From assembly GCA_022496805.1 (NCBI GenBank), contig CM040093.1:4218501-4282500 (forward strand): a DNA stretch of 64,000 nucleotides. The letters are read 5' to 3'. This DNA comes from Pohlia nutans. Its lineage: Eukaryota; Streptophyta; Bryopsida; Bryales; Mniaceae. Of this stretch, positions 33,591 to 44,154 are shown piece by piece (positions within the stretch are counted from its first letter, which is position 1; every line of letters starts with the position of its first letter). The translations under genes were made by a program, and so were the position numbers. Under the pieces are notes generated by a model, which saw only the letters and a list, made by a program, of their open reading frames with translations, made no database searches and was not told the origin of the DNA.

Positions 33591-36536
33591 ACAAGACTCC
33601 TCTAATTAGGGGGTGCCACCTGCTATTCCCGCCAGCATTTCTCTAATCAGCGGCTGCCACCTCTGTTCCCGCAATTTTGAACTCCTCCCGCCCAAACACT
33701 CCCCGCGCAGGTTCTCTCCTAGTAAGTTAGCCGTTTAGGGTTTCTCCTCCATCTTTCTGGCGCCCTTCTCTCTCCCACCACTCTTTTTTTTAGATACGCA
33801 GATTGTGGTTTTTCGAGCTTTTTGAGCGTCTCTTTTTGTGTGGTTTCTTGGAACTTTTGTTGTGCGTGTGGATTAGGGGCCGATTTGCGTTCATATGTCG
33901 TGACAGGAGGCCGTGGAGTTGTAGTAGTTTTGCGGAGGAAGGTTTAGAGTTAAGAGAGAACAAGGGTTTGCTGTCTAATGTGCGTCAAATTTGCATTGAG
34001 GATCGTTCTCTATATTCAGAAGTGGTTTAGGGTGTCGAGTAGCACCTGTGTATGCACAGAATGGGACGTCCAGATCGCTTAGGGTCACTATGGGTTTCTT
34101 TCTTGCTGTTTAGTATGCATCAGTTTAGGCACCACGCAATGAATTTCGTGGTGGCTGAGTTTGGCACAAGGAGATCAGTTGAGCGGCAACAACCTCTTTT
34201 TTTCTTAGGACGATTATTCTTTGAGGCGTTTGAAGACATTCCGAGGCACTACGACAGTAAGTCATGAAATTTGGTTTTCTGTAGGATTTACAATTGTATT
34301 GCAGAGGGCGTTTTTAATATTTCTAACATGGTCAGTGTTTGAATATTGTGCAGTTTGGAAGCTTACGTGCAACGGTTTACACACATCAAGTGGCTCTCTT
34401 TCCCAAGAGAGTCGGTTGCTTCTATTTTGTATGAATTTAGGTCAGTTCTCACGAGTATTCTTGCTTTGGCTTTCTTGATGCTATTTTGTTGCGTGCCATG
34501 TCAATTCTCTCAAGTTTAGGGGGTTTTTCGCTTGCTTTGAAAATGTCTACCATTTACTTTGTCAATCTCTATACCTCTTCCTCTAATTTTGGGATTTTTT
34601 TTGTGTCTTGCGAAGGATAAGTGTACGTTCAAGGGTATCATACACACACTGTTTCAGAATAAGCGATGGAGGCTACGGTGAAGGAGTATGCAGGGTTTTC
34701 ATGTTAGTATCCTACCCTTAAAGTATCACCTGTGAAAGTTTTATGAATGTAGATTTGAATCACGTCCGAAAGATTTATGAATCGTGTAAAATTAATGATG
34801 AGTTTGGTGTGTACTATTGACTAATTTAGAGTAGGTCAACCTAAAATCTACGAATGCAGGCTACGATTGTACTATCGACGGGAATTAGGTAGAGCGGGTG
34901 GGGATTAGACAGGTCTTAACGGGCCGCAAATGTGTGGAAGTGACTCCGTGGGTGTCTGCACCCATTACTCGTTGTCGTTATTCTTCATGCATCCATCGGG
35001 GTCCTTATAATCGTCTCCCCCCGGACAAGCTCACTTTCTTCTTGCCTACTGATTTTCATCTCGTTTCTTGTTCTCCGAACGTAGTAGTTTTAGGGCGCTC
35101 GTTTCTTGTTCTCCGAAGGTAGTGGAACAAGGTGCTCGTTTTTTGTTGTAAACAGCGTTAGTTTCAGTATATTTAGTTGTATTCAGGGTTGCGTTCTACT
35201 TGCTGGTCACTGCGAAGGAGACAGTGTAAGGAGTTTTGGGCAGCACTCTAGAAGAGCAGTTCTAGAACTGTTGCTATTGATCTCGTATACGTGTGGTAAG
35301 CCTTTTTTTTGGATGCAGGTCGTTGTTATTTTTGTTCGTTTCCTTTGCGGTTTTAGACCCTAAAAAACTAGGTCCCCTGTCCTTCCTTTTGTCTTTCTTT
35401 CAGGATTGTTGTATTCTTTCTTGGGCATGGCTAGATTGCTAGATTTTGTGATGACAAACTATCAAATAATTAGTATTGCTGCGAGATGATTTTTTTCACA
35501 TTCCATTTCAAAACTTTTTCATATTCCCTGTGGCGTCCTCATCGCTGAACCCTGTATTGTCAGGTTGTGTTCATATTGCTTGTCACTGCAAAGGAGACAT
35601 TGTAAGGAATTTTGGGCAGCAATTTGGAAGAGCAGTTCCAGAACTACTGCACTTGATTTTGTGTACTTGTGATAAGCCATTCCTTTCCTCTGCAGGTCGT
35701 TTGTTCTTTTCATTGGTTTCCTTTGCGGTTTTAGTGAAAAAAAAATTAGTTCCCATGTCCTTCTTCTGTCTTGCTTTCCTAGCGGAAGTATATGCCTTAG
35801 GACTATCCCATTGAAACCCCTTACCTTCACTCCTGTTTTAAGTAGATAATGCTCACTCATTTCCTGGAAATTGGTTCAAGGTCTAGGGTCAGGAATATCA
35901 TTCTGCTATTGGCGAACACTTCATCTCCGTTGGCAAGGAGTTTCAGTATCGTTGAAGGTGAGTCCTGCATTTTGGTCTAGTAAAGGAGGATTTATCAATG
36001 GAAAACAAAATGGTCTTCAAAACTGACAGTAGTCATAGGAAACTAATACAAGACCTAGGAAATCAGAATTTGTATTAGTAAACCACACACATATATGTAT
36101 TAGCTATTCTTGACTCCTGAATTTTTTTACTACTTTATTTTCTTTATATTCATTTGGATTTTTATTCCTGGTCCTGTTCCTTTTTGTTCAGTAGAAATTC
36201 AATCCTTGTTCCGTATCCTTGTTTAGTTTTCCTGGTTTCGTGTCCTTGTTTAGTTTTTCTGGTGTCTGGACCTTGTTCCTTGTCTTCTTTTCATACATAT
36301 TTTGCATTTTTCAGCTGTTATAGTTGGATGACTCTGATCTTTCATTCCGAGATGATTTGCCTTTTAAAATGAATTCTAGGCACTTTTAAAATGACCTCAC
36401 TTAGACACTCTATACGTTACACTTTATATTGAGGTGTTATTATCCTTGCACGTATTGAACAAGGTTTTTTTGTTTATGTGACTGCTACTTTATTTTTGAA
36501 GTAAAGCTTCATTGTTGTGTTTCCTTTCTTGGACAG
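33590..36536 (+). promoter_or_regulatory. Probable promoter and spliced leader region of the 36.5-38.5 kb gene
   Basis: A direct ~45-bp duplication (33584-33682: TTCCCGCCA...TCTCTAAT...GGTGCCACC type) is followed by GTTTAGGGTTTCTCC at about 33734, a telo-box-like motif in a CT-rich leader. A good donor GTGAGT near 35960 (after ATCGTTGAAG) could join to the acceptor at 36536, implying a non-coding leader exon. Open frames at 33803-34478 show no family motifs. Start of transcription inferred only. Confidence 0.3.
35186..35733 (+). repeat. ~170-bp segment duplicated (35186-35360 and 35562-35733)
   Basis: Both copies read GGTTG(C/T)GTTC...GTCACTGC(G/A)AAGGAGAC...GGGCAGCA...AGAGCAGTT...GAACT...GGTCGTT...TTTCCTTTGCGGTTTTAG. 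In one frame both are open and give related peptides (GHCEGDSVRSFGQ and CHCKGDIVRNFGQ, then RAVLELLLLI and RAVPELLHLI). This may be duplicated exons or duplicated non-coding leader; the similarity alone cannot decide. Confidence 0.7.
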
Positions 36537-36547
36537 AAGGGAACACA

Positions 36548-38468
36548 ATGCACTTGGTTTTTTACTACGGGGAGAAGGGCTGGTTTAAATATGTGACAAG
36601 GCTCCATGCTGATGGCCTTGTCCCTGGATCAACCCTCACAGAGGAGCATGTTTCCAAGGATGAGTGCAAGAAAATGTTTGTGTATGGAGGACCACAGTCC
36701 AACAATGGCTACAGAACCACCAGTTGTCCATTTTTCAATGAAAGACTGCAGTGGCTCTGGGTTCAAGTTTACCAACAAGAGAAACCAACCAATAATGACT
36801 TTGGACACGAATACAAGACCAACGAGGAAGTAGAATGGGCAGAATTTGCATCGCGCACTGTGAACCGCTTCAAAAGCTCAAAAGGAGTGAATCAGGTTCA
36901 TCCTTTTTGGGCTTGGGCCCATCCATGTGTAACAATAGATTTAGACACTGGCCTCCCTACTCAAAGAGACTACAACTTCCTTAACACTCCAGGCTCAAGG
37001 CCTATTCGGATGTCAGCTGTTTCCCCTATAACGGTACTATTTCATACTCAATATTTGTTTCCATATTTGTCTCACACAATCTATCAATTTAGGATTTCTT
37101 GCACTATGAGTTGTTTCTAGTAGGAGTTAGGGGTTAGGGAAAGACACCTAATGACTTTTTTGTTTAAGTCTTTGAATTCCTTGTATGCAGGGTTTATCCA
37201 TAGGGTGCATTCACAATAAAACGAGCCAACCCCGCCGAGTTATAACGATTCTTGATGAGTGCTTAGAAAATAATATCTTCAATTTATGTAGATATTAGAA
37301 AAATTTAAGGACATTTTGCGACATATTTTGAACATTTTAGCACATTCTAGTCGTTATTAACGACTGGTTACGACCATATTTTAGTCGTTTTGGAGTACCA
37401 ATAACTTTCCAAACATTGTCAAACTTTAGTGTATTGTATAATGACATATATTATATGTAGTTACTAATTTATATTGCATTATCAATTCATATGATAAGAT
37501 TATTGGTTTACAATCCGTTAAATTAATCATTGGTTACAGTTTCCTTGGGTCGTGTTACTGTGAATGTACCCCATATCCATGACTGAATGTGCAGCAAGCA
37601 AAGCAAAGCGTGAAGGATCTGCATCCTCGGACTATGATTCTGAATCGGAAAAAAAAAATGCAAGGAGGAGGAAAAAATACAGAACCAGAGCATCGGTAAA
37701 ATACGAGAGCCCAATCCAGAGACCAAATCACCCTACGGGGACTCCAGTTGCTCATGTTGGATCTTCCTCAATGAATGTGACCGAGTCACCACGAGAATCA
37801 TTTCCAAACAGAGTGCCAATACAGTCGGCTATGGCACCGGATCGTCTAAGTGAACACACTGATGCCGGGTACTACTTTGCTTCACTATGAATTTATGTTT
37901 CTTGTTTTCCAATATAGTCACTGGTTTTTGTGCTTTGCATAATTTCTCTTTTCACTTCAGTTATAGTTTCCTTTGATTTTGATGGTGAACATGGTTCTAT
38001 ACATAATTTAATTTAGTTGTCTTCATGTTGTCTGTCAGACCCTCCGATCCTTCCAGGATTCCTACCGTTGGACCAAATCCGGACAAAGTTTTGCTTGCAC
38101 TTCAGAAGTTCAAAAGCGAAATTCCAAATATGGTTGAAACTGTAATTTCCAACCTTGAGCTGCAAAAGAAAGAATTTCAGCAAGCCTTCGATATTGCCCA
38201 TGAACAAGCTTCTTTTGCGAAGACTTCCAAGATGGAGCTCGCTACCCAACTAGTGAAGGCAAAATTGGCTATGATTGAAGAACCCAGTGATGATGCTCAA
38301 AGGGAAATTCGGTATCTTGAGTCTGGATTGAAGTATGCAGAAGGAAAAGTGGAAGCTGCAGGAGCAAAGGAGAGTGAGGCCTTGCATGCATTGCAAGCTC
38401 ATTGCAATAAACTTGAAGACCGACGCAAGGATCAATGGATATTGGAGGAATACTTTATCTTCCACTAA
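36548..38468 (+). CDS. Unrecognised plant protein with C-terminal coiled coil
   Basis: Three exon candidates. The first is ~36537-37033; its first ATG is at 36548, but the acceptor at 36536 means earlier coding exons are possible. It encodes MHLVFYYGEKGWFKYVTRLH, KKMFVYGGPQSNNGYRTTSC, LQWLWVQVYQQEK and HPFWAWAHPCVTIDLDTG. Exon 37595-37868 encodes a basic then Ser/Pro-rich linker (YDSESEKKNARRRKKYRTRA, a nuclear-signal-like patch). Exon 38039-38468 joins in phase and gives PNPDKVLLALQKFKSEIPNM followed by a strong ~110-residue coiled coil (LELQKKEFQQAFDIA, EIRYLESGLKYAEGK) to the stop at 38466. Exons two and three fit; exon one ends in phase 0 while exon two needs one carried base, so a small exon is missed or the gene is damaged. 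I do not recognise the family. It could be a host gene or a domesticated transposon-related protein. Confidence 0.6.
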
Positions 38469-39218
38469 GACACAACCAAGACAGGTATGTATATTTCATG
38501 AGTACCTATTCGATTCTTTGAATGCCTCGAATATCAATTGTTCCTTCCGCTTTAATGGATCCACTGTCGAAGGTTCGTGTGCTCACATACTATACCTTTT
38601 TTTGCAGTTCCACGCTAGAGTCATTGCGAAGATGAAGCCAATGTGGACTACGTGCAGTAAGCAATGACATGAAGATTAGAGCCTCAATACTTCCTATCGC
38701 TTTGTAGGAGTTCTTTATTAGACTTGTTTTTATAATGTATAGATTATGAAAGTTTTTGTTTTCTTGTTTTTTTTTCTTTTTTGGTGTTTTCAATGGTGAG
38801 TATAGCGTGAATACAATGCATATGAGCGTAGATGTAGTCACTGAAGTTTTCGTGGAGTTTACAAAAAATAATCAACAAATACTTTTCCAACTAACTTTTG
38901 GTGCTTATTATTAAAGGGGAAAAGCTATTACTTGAGCAGTGAGTAGTGAGCAGAGATTTTTGGAAAAATTTCGGGCTGTTGGATTTTAAAGGACCTCCTA
39001 TTACCGCGGATTTAGGTGTAATTGGTGAGTATTTATGAAACATTGATTTATGAAAAGTACCTATAGCCGTGGAATTTAGGGTGTACTTTTAGAGTTATTA
39101 GTGGAATTTAGTAGCTTCTAACAGCAATCGCTCGTTCCTGAATCTAACAGAAATGCATTCAAACTCGTTATAGAATCAAGAAATGATGTGGAAATAAATA
39201 AATACTCAAACCGTACAA

Positions 39219-39467
39219 TCAAAGTGAATCTGTATCAGATTCAATAGCACTCACATCGACATATGAAAGCACAAGAGGATCATAATGTCGATGCGGTGTA
39301 GAATAGCATGAAGAACCACTAGGGCTAGGACTAGCATTGGCAAATGCCGTTGCCAGTGCTTCTACGTACACTGGAAATCCTTGAGGGGAACTATCAGGGC
39401 TGACCAAACTCTGCAAGGACTTTCTAAGGTTAAATCGGCACCGCTGTAGTGGTCTAGTCCTTGTCAA
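39219..39467 (-). other. Possible C-terminal exon of the methyltransferase-like gene
   Basis: A minus-strand frame reads RPLQRCRFNLRKSLQSLVSP, DSSPQGFPVYVEALATAFAN and ends ESDTDSL before a TGA. It lies just beyond the last supported methyltransferase-like exon and could follow a donor (T|GTGAGT at 39571), but no good acceptor keeps the frame. Uncertain. Confidence 0.3.
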
Positions 39468-39563
39468 ATTGCAAACAAGAGAAGTGTAAAAGTATTAGAA
39501 AACGTATTTAGATGAAGATGTACTAACTAGTATTTGCAAGGTGCATTAAATAAACATTGAAAC

Positions 39564-42500
39564 TTACTCACATGGGCAGTCAAGGGGCTCGTCAGGAACG
39601 GTCTCATCATCGGAATCAGGGAGGTTGATGCGAGCGGTGTCAGGTGGCGCTGTACGTGGCTGAGGAGCAATGAGGGGCTTCAAGACCTCAGAAAATAACT
39701 TTGAGTCGCTTTCAAGTGCGACAATGTGACGGTTGCAAGCCCGTGCTGCACGGATAGACGCACCTGCACAACAGAGTAGAAAAGGTTTATAAGATAAAAA
39801 GGGTTTAAGGTCACATAATATTAATTCTAGAATTCAATGAAGGAGAATAAAAATACCTGTGGATGCTGTTAGGTCTGCTACGATACCGTTCTCTAGAGTC
39901 AAACCATATACAAACAGTTTCATCAACACCTCTGATTTCTCTTTGGGACCACGCCATGGTCTCCCTGTGTCCTTCCTCAACAGCTGTGACTCCAGCGTCA
40001 CAACATTGAAAAGAACGTCATCGCACGCTAGGTCGACCTGCGGAATGGACGGGTCTTTTACAATAACTAGAGGTGGGGGTTGCCGGGCAGCAGTAGAGGG
40101 AACATCACGGGCAAGAAGAACCGCCTTGAACTTCAAAGTCTACAAAAAAAACAATCAATATTAATACATACGGTGTCATATTACATGACATGTCCTAGAA
40201 ATTCATGTTGAAGAAAGTTTAAAAAGTTAGAGGAGCTCACATTTTTAGATGGATGAAGCGGGTTCGCTAGATGGAGGTAGTTGATGATTGTCCACTCATC
40301 AACTACTTTCATCTTATAGTTTTTAAAATAGGACATTACTTCTTTTTTGACAATGGGACTGTCAGGGTAAAAAAAGGAGAAATGCACCATCGTCATGGAG
40401 ATATGCATACGTAAATCCCATGGTTACCTTTAGAAAACCCTCAAGACTCTCATTCCAATCAGGAACCTGCGATGGAGGGTCTGAAACACCGGGGACTCTC
40501 AATCCATCTGGATACTCTGCAATAAGTAGATCAACCCCCGGTTTCTCTACAGCCTTACCGTCAAAGAATAGCTGTCTAGAGGCACCAACCTGTGTCACAA
40601 TGAAGGAACATAGAGAATTAAATATTGTAACTACAATACAAAAACTAATAACAATTGGCAAAGAGGACACCCAAAAAAATAGAAGTAGTATTCACCTTCT
40701 TCAAAAACTCCACGATCTGATTATACTCTGGGCAGAATTGACCAGTTTTCTTCTTCTCATGTGCCATTAGCAAGAAATAGTCGTTGACAAGAAGGTCAAG
40801 ACGAGTGTACCCTGAAACACTAACACCGTTGTGAGCTCAAAAACCACCATGGAGGTGGCCTTCGGTCACAAGGGGTTATCAAAACAAAATTACATGAAGA
40901 GTGAAACAAGGGAGGAAGGAAGACAAGAAGAAGATGGGGATCAAGAAGAAAATGAGAAGGAAAAACCCTCCCGGACCACATTGAAGTGTCTTTCAGTTTT
41001 TAGGTCGCCATTTCTCCATCCTAGCTTGGATCGGGGCGTGCCTTAGCTTTTTAAAAAGCTAAGTTAATTGTGCATCCACCCTCAAAATCTCAAATTCATA
41101 GGATCAAAACCCTAGGACTGATTGATAAAAGACTGAGGCTCTTTCTTCTAACCGCCGGTTGGGAAACTCCTTTAACACCCCCAACTTTGGGAAGCAATAT
41201 CTCCCTCCCTATAACTCAGAATTGGACGTGCCATATACCGATGGAAAGCTCTACTCACAAGCTACCTACCCTAGAAATCTCAAATAACTTCGACAAGAAA
41301 CAAGGGACTGATGGGGAAAAAACCGAGAGACTTTCAATGGAGATTAACAAAAAACATCACACTATACTTGAGTTCAAAGCAACTAACACAATGGAGGAGG
41401 AGATCAAGAGGAGTGAGAAGGAGGCTCAAGGCCTTCCTTCTCCTATCAATTAGCCATCACAAAGAGAGAAGAAAGAGAAACAAGATGAATCAATAAACAA
41501 TGAGAGGGATTGATTTGAAGTTTGAAAACAAGCTCTTAAGTACAAAAGAAGAAGCCGCCAAAGAGGCGACTCACCCTAACCCTAAGGCTTAAAAGCCCTA
41601 ACCTAAGGCGTTGACGGAATGACGGATGAATGAAGCTCCAACCTCCACGGCGCTCCATCTTGAAGAACTTCCACGAATGAATGTAACTCACAGACCACCA
41701 CGAAGTCAAATGGAAAAAACCAAAACTATAAAGTCACAAACACAAATATGAATATGAAAGTTAATCGCATAAGGCCAGCGGTAAAAAAATTCAACTTTAA
41801 ATCAAACAACTAACCCTATTCCTAATTTTTGGATTCACTAGGGGGATTTTTTCCTCCTCTAGTCCTTCCTCATCGTTCCATGGATTCACTAGGGGGCTTC
41901 ATTCCTCCACTAGTCCTTCCACACTAATCTAATCTAAAGCTTAAATTTAATGCCAAATGTCCTACCGAAGGCCTTGCTACAACCATCCTCTAACATGCAT
42001 ATTGTATTCACAACTTAATTATCTTTATTTCATCAAATGACTCCAAGATTGCATTGTTTGTTAACAATTCATTCATAAAAGCAACAATAAACGATAATTA
42101 AGCAAGAGAGCCTTATCAAGCTCTCACAACCAGGCTTGCTCAACATGGGTGTTCGTTTCGGGGGAGAAAGGAACACCGTTGGAGTAGAAAGGCCTGCATT
42201 GGACAACTTCACCCTCTTCGTTGCAAGCTCCGCTGCTGTCACAGCTGGGATCTCTACCGGTGGAGGTCGACTCTGTGCTGGTGGTGGTGCTGCGATATTG
42301 GCCACAGTGGGAGTAGATGGAACTGCAGCCGCTGGTGCAGAGGTCTCAACTGCATCAGCCTTGCGTTTTGAACCACGCTTGGATGTCGTGGTTGCCTTCT
42401 GCGTCAAAGCAGCTTCCTTCTCAGGCGTTGCTGTGTCCTTCTGTGTATCTGTTCCAATCAGACTAGGCTCAAGGGAGTCTTGCAGGGAAAAGTCAAATGA

Positions 42501-44005
42501 AGGAGGCTTGGTAAATGGACAATCTAAGTACCACCTACAGCGGTCCCAGTGCACACTATCCCACTACTTCATAAGCCCTTCTGTGAGCATGAACTCATCA
42601 CTTTCCTGATCAAGATAGTTCACAAATAATAGAGGGGACCTAGACATGGCCTTTGCCGGAAACAAAATATACTTAAAGTATCGGTACAAGACACAGTGCA
42701 ATGCAAGTTTGAACAGATATTGCTTGTCAACCGTATTGTTCTTGTGGATGCCATTATCAACAGCAAATTCTCTGTAGAAAGCAGTGTCCCAGAGTGAAAT
42801 TTGCATTTCCTCAATGTAATCATAGATGGTGGGTATTGGGTCTCTACCGTCTGGGTGGTAATCGATGGTGACCTTTTGATCTCGAACAATGCACTCGAAA
42901 ATGCCCTCAGCTTCCATGGTCAACTGCAAAAAATTTATCATTTGAGAAAGATGTAATGAAATGATAACAATGTGATATAAGAATCCAATGTCAAATTGTG
43001 GGAGCACTGATAGAAAACTTAGAAAACTTGGTAGAGAAAACTTGGAATGTACCTGGGACCACCAAGTAGCCTTGTGAAGCCATATCAAGGAAGGTGTCAT
43101 CACTAAAGCTAGGTTTAGGAAACCTGAGTTGCACTCGGAGTTTTGCAAGCTGATTCCATCGTTCAAGCCAAAGAACCTTCATTATAGGATCCATAACGCT
43201 GGTGCCAAGCATCCAAAGCTTCTCAAGCTTCATCTCTGGTTCTTCATCATGAGACTCATAGTGATACTTCACCTCCTCAAGAAAAGGTATGCTGTTGCTG
43301 GGATCAGCAACAGGCAGCATCTTCTTCAACTTACCCCTGTAATGAACTTTGGTTTTCTTCACAGCCCTGTGCACTAGTTCCTCAAGTCTCTTAGCAGTCC
43401 AATCTTCTGGATTAGGATATCTCTCATAAAATCTCCTCTGAGCAATGGCGGTTGCTTCTCCAATCTCTTGCTGCAATAGGAAGACAAAACAATTAAACAG
43501 ACATTAGGAAAGAACTAATTGCCAACATTATACACAAACTTCAGCAGTTAAGTGACGGTTATACCTGATTGAGAAGAGCACTGAGAGAATCAATAGTCAA
43601 TGAAAACCACGTCTGGCTCTTGGGACCCTTCTGTTTCTGATCAGAGAGTCGAAGGTCCTCAGGTGGTACCAATGATTTAAAATATGAGAGAGGTTGAGCC
43701 CCAATGGTTCGAACTCGATAGAGTTTATGGACAAGGTTGGAAGTCACATGAGACTTTTCATTTCTCCTGTTTAATCAAATACATTTGAATTAGTCTAGTT
43801 ATGAAATGATACTCAAAAACTGCATAAAAGCAAAGTTGATCAGTAATAGAAATTGTACCAATTGACTTCGTGTAGAGCAGTGAGCATCGTGGGTACATCT
43901 CCTTTCACCTCCAGGATGATAATATCAACTGAGTAATGCCATCCAAGATCATTTGGATGGTCCTGATTTATGATTGGCATCCAAGCCTGGACTCTATGGT
44001 TACCG
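39564..44005 (-). pseudogene. Broken ParB-like (C-terminal half) plus DNA N6/N4-methyltransferase-like gene
   Basis: Exons: ~44005-43859 (GNHRVQAWMPIINQ, GWHYSVDIIILEVKG), 43766-43565 (KSHVTSNLVHKLYRVRTIGA), 43470-43053 (RRFYERYPNPEDWTAKRLEE), 42923-42131, 40811-40696 (GYTRLDLLVNDYFLLMAHEK), 40589-40241, 40139-39857 and 39763-39564. GNHRxxAW resembles the DGhHR motif of ParB/Srx folds. The last four exons have the order of a permuted DNA methyltransferase: motif IV position VDLLIAEYPDGL (no DPPY-type PP), strand/helix blocks, RPWRGPKEKSEVLMKLFVYG, then motif I position IVADLTASTGASIRAARACN and RHIVALESDSKLF. Lesions: in-frame TAG at 42566-42564 (LTEGLMK*WDSVHWDR), a one-base frameshift in a T7 run (plus strand A7, 40369-40375) between DDGAFLL and YPDSPIVKKE, and a phase clash between exons three and four. 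Catalysis is unlikely. The family name is inferred from motifs, not from a search. Confidence 0.6.
40812..42130. other. Large intron of the methyltransferase-like pseudogene; includes a ~50-bp tandem duplication
   Basis: No coding exon supported in 1.3 kb. GGATTCACTAGGGGG(A/C)TT...TTCCTCC(T/A)CTAGTCCTTCC is repeated twice at about 41831-41929. The stretch 41070-41450 has a 127-residue open frame (+) with Pro/Thr-rich composition and no recognised motif; it may belong to an inserted repeat. Confidence 0.4.
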
Positions 44006-44030
44006 CTTGCTAATTCCTCTGTGTAGAATG

Positions 44031-44153
44031 GTATGTCTTCCTGTTGTGAGACCTTTTCTCAAAAACGATGTCATGAAGCTGGCATCCCATTTTATCAAAA
44101 ATGGATACATGGAAGGTAACGTTGTATTCTATGTGGCCTCTGAGGACAACGAC
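44031..44153 (+). pseudogene. N-terminal half of a ParB-like domain, isolated exon on the opposite strand
   Basis: After an acceptor-like GTGTAG (44020s) the plus strand encodes VCLPVVRPFLKNDVMKLASH then FIKNGYMEGNVVFYVASEDN and DG, followed by a GTAAGA donor. The pattern (V-R-P-F, D-V-M-x-L-A-x-x-F-I-x-N-G) suits the first half of a ParB/Srx-like domain. The matching second half (GNHRVQAW) is on the minus strand 25 bp away, reading in the other direction. This suggests an inversion with a breakpoint in the intron between them. The downstream sequence is the kinase-like relic, in a different frame. Confidence 0.45.
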
Positions 44154-44154
44154 G

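Noticed and set aside
39564..40811. Assignment of the methyltransferase-like gene as an active N4-cytosine or N6-adenine methylase
   Set aside because: The DPPY-type motif is absent (IAEYPDG) and this copy is broken; only fold-level similarity can be claimed.
41070..41453. 127-residue open frame (+) as a gene
   Set aside because: Low-complexity Pro/Thr/Lys composition, no motif, no splice context, inside an intron of another gene on the other strand.
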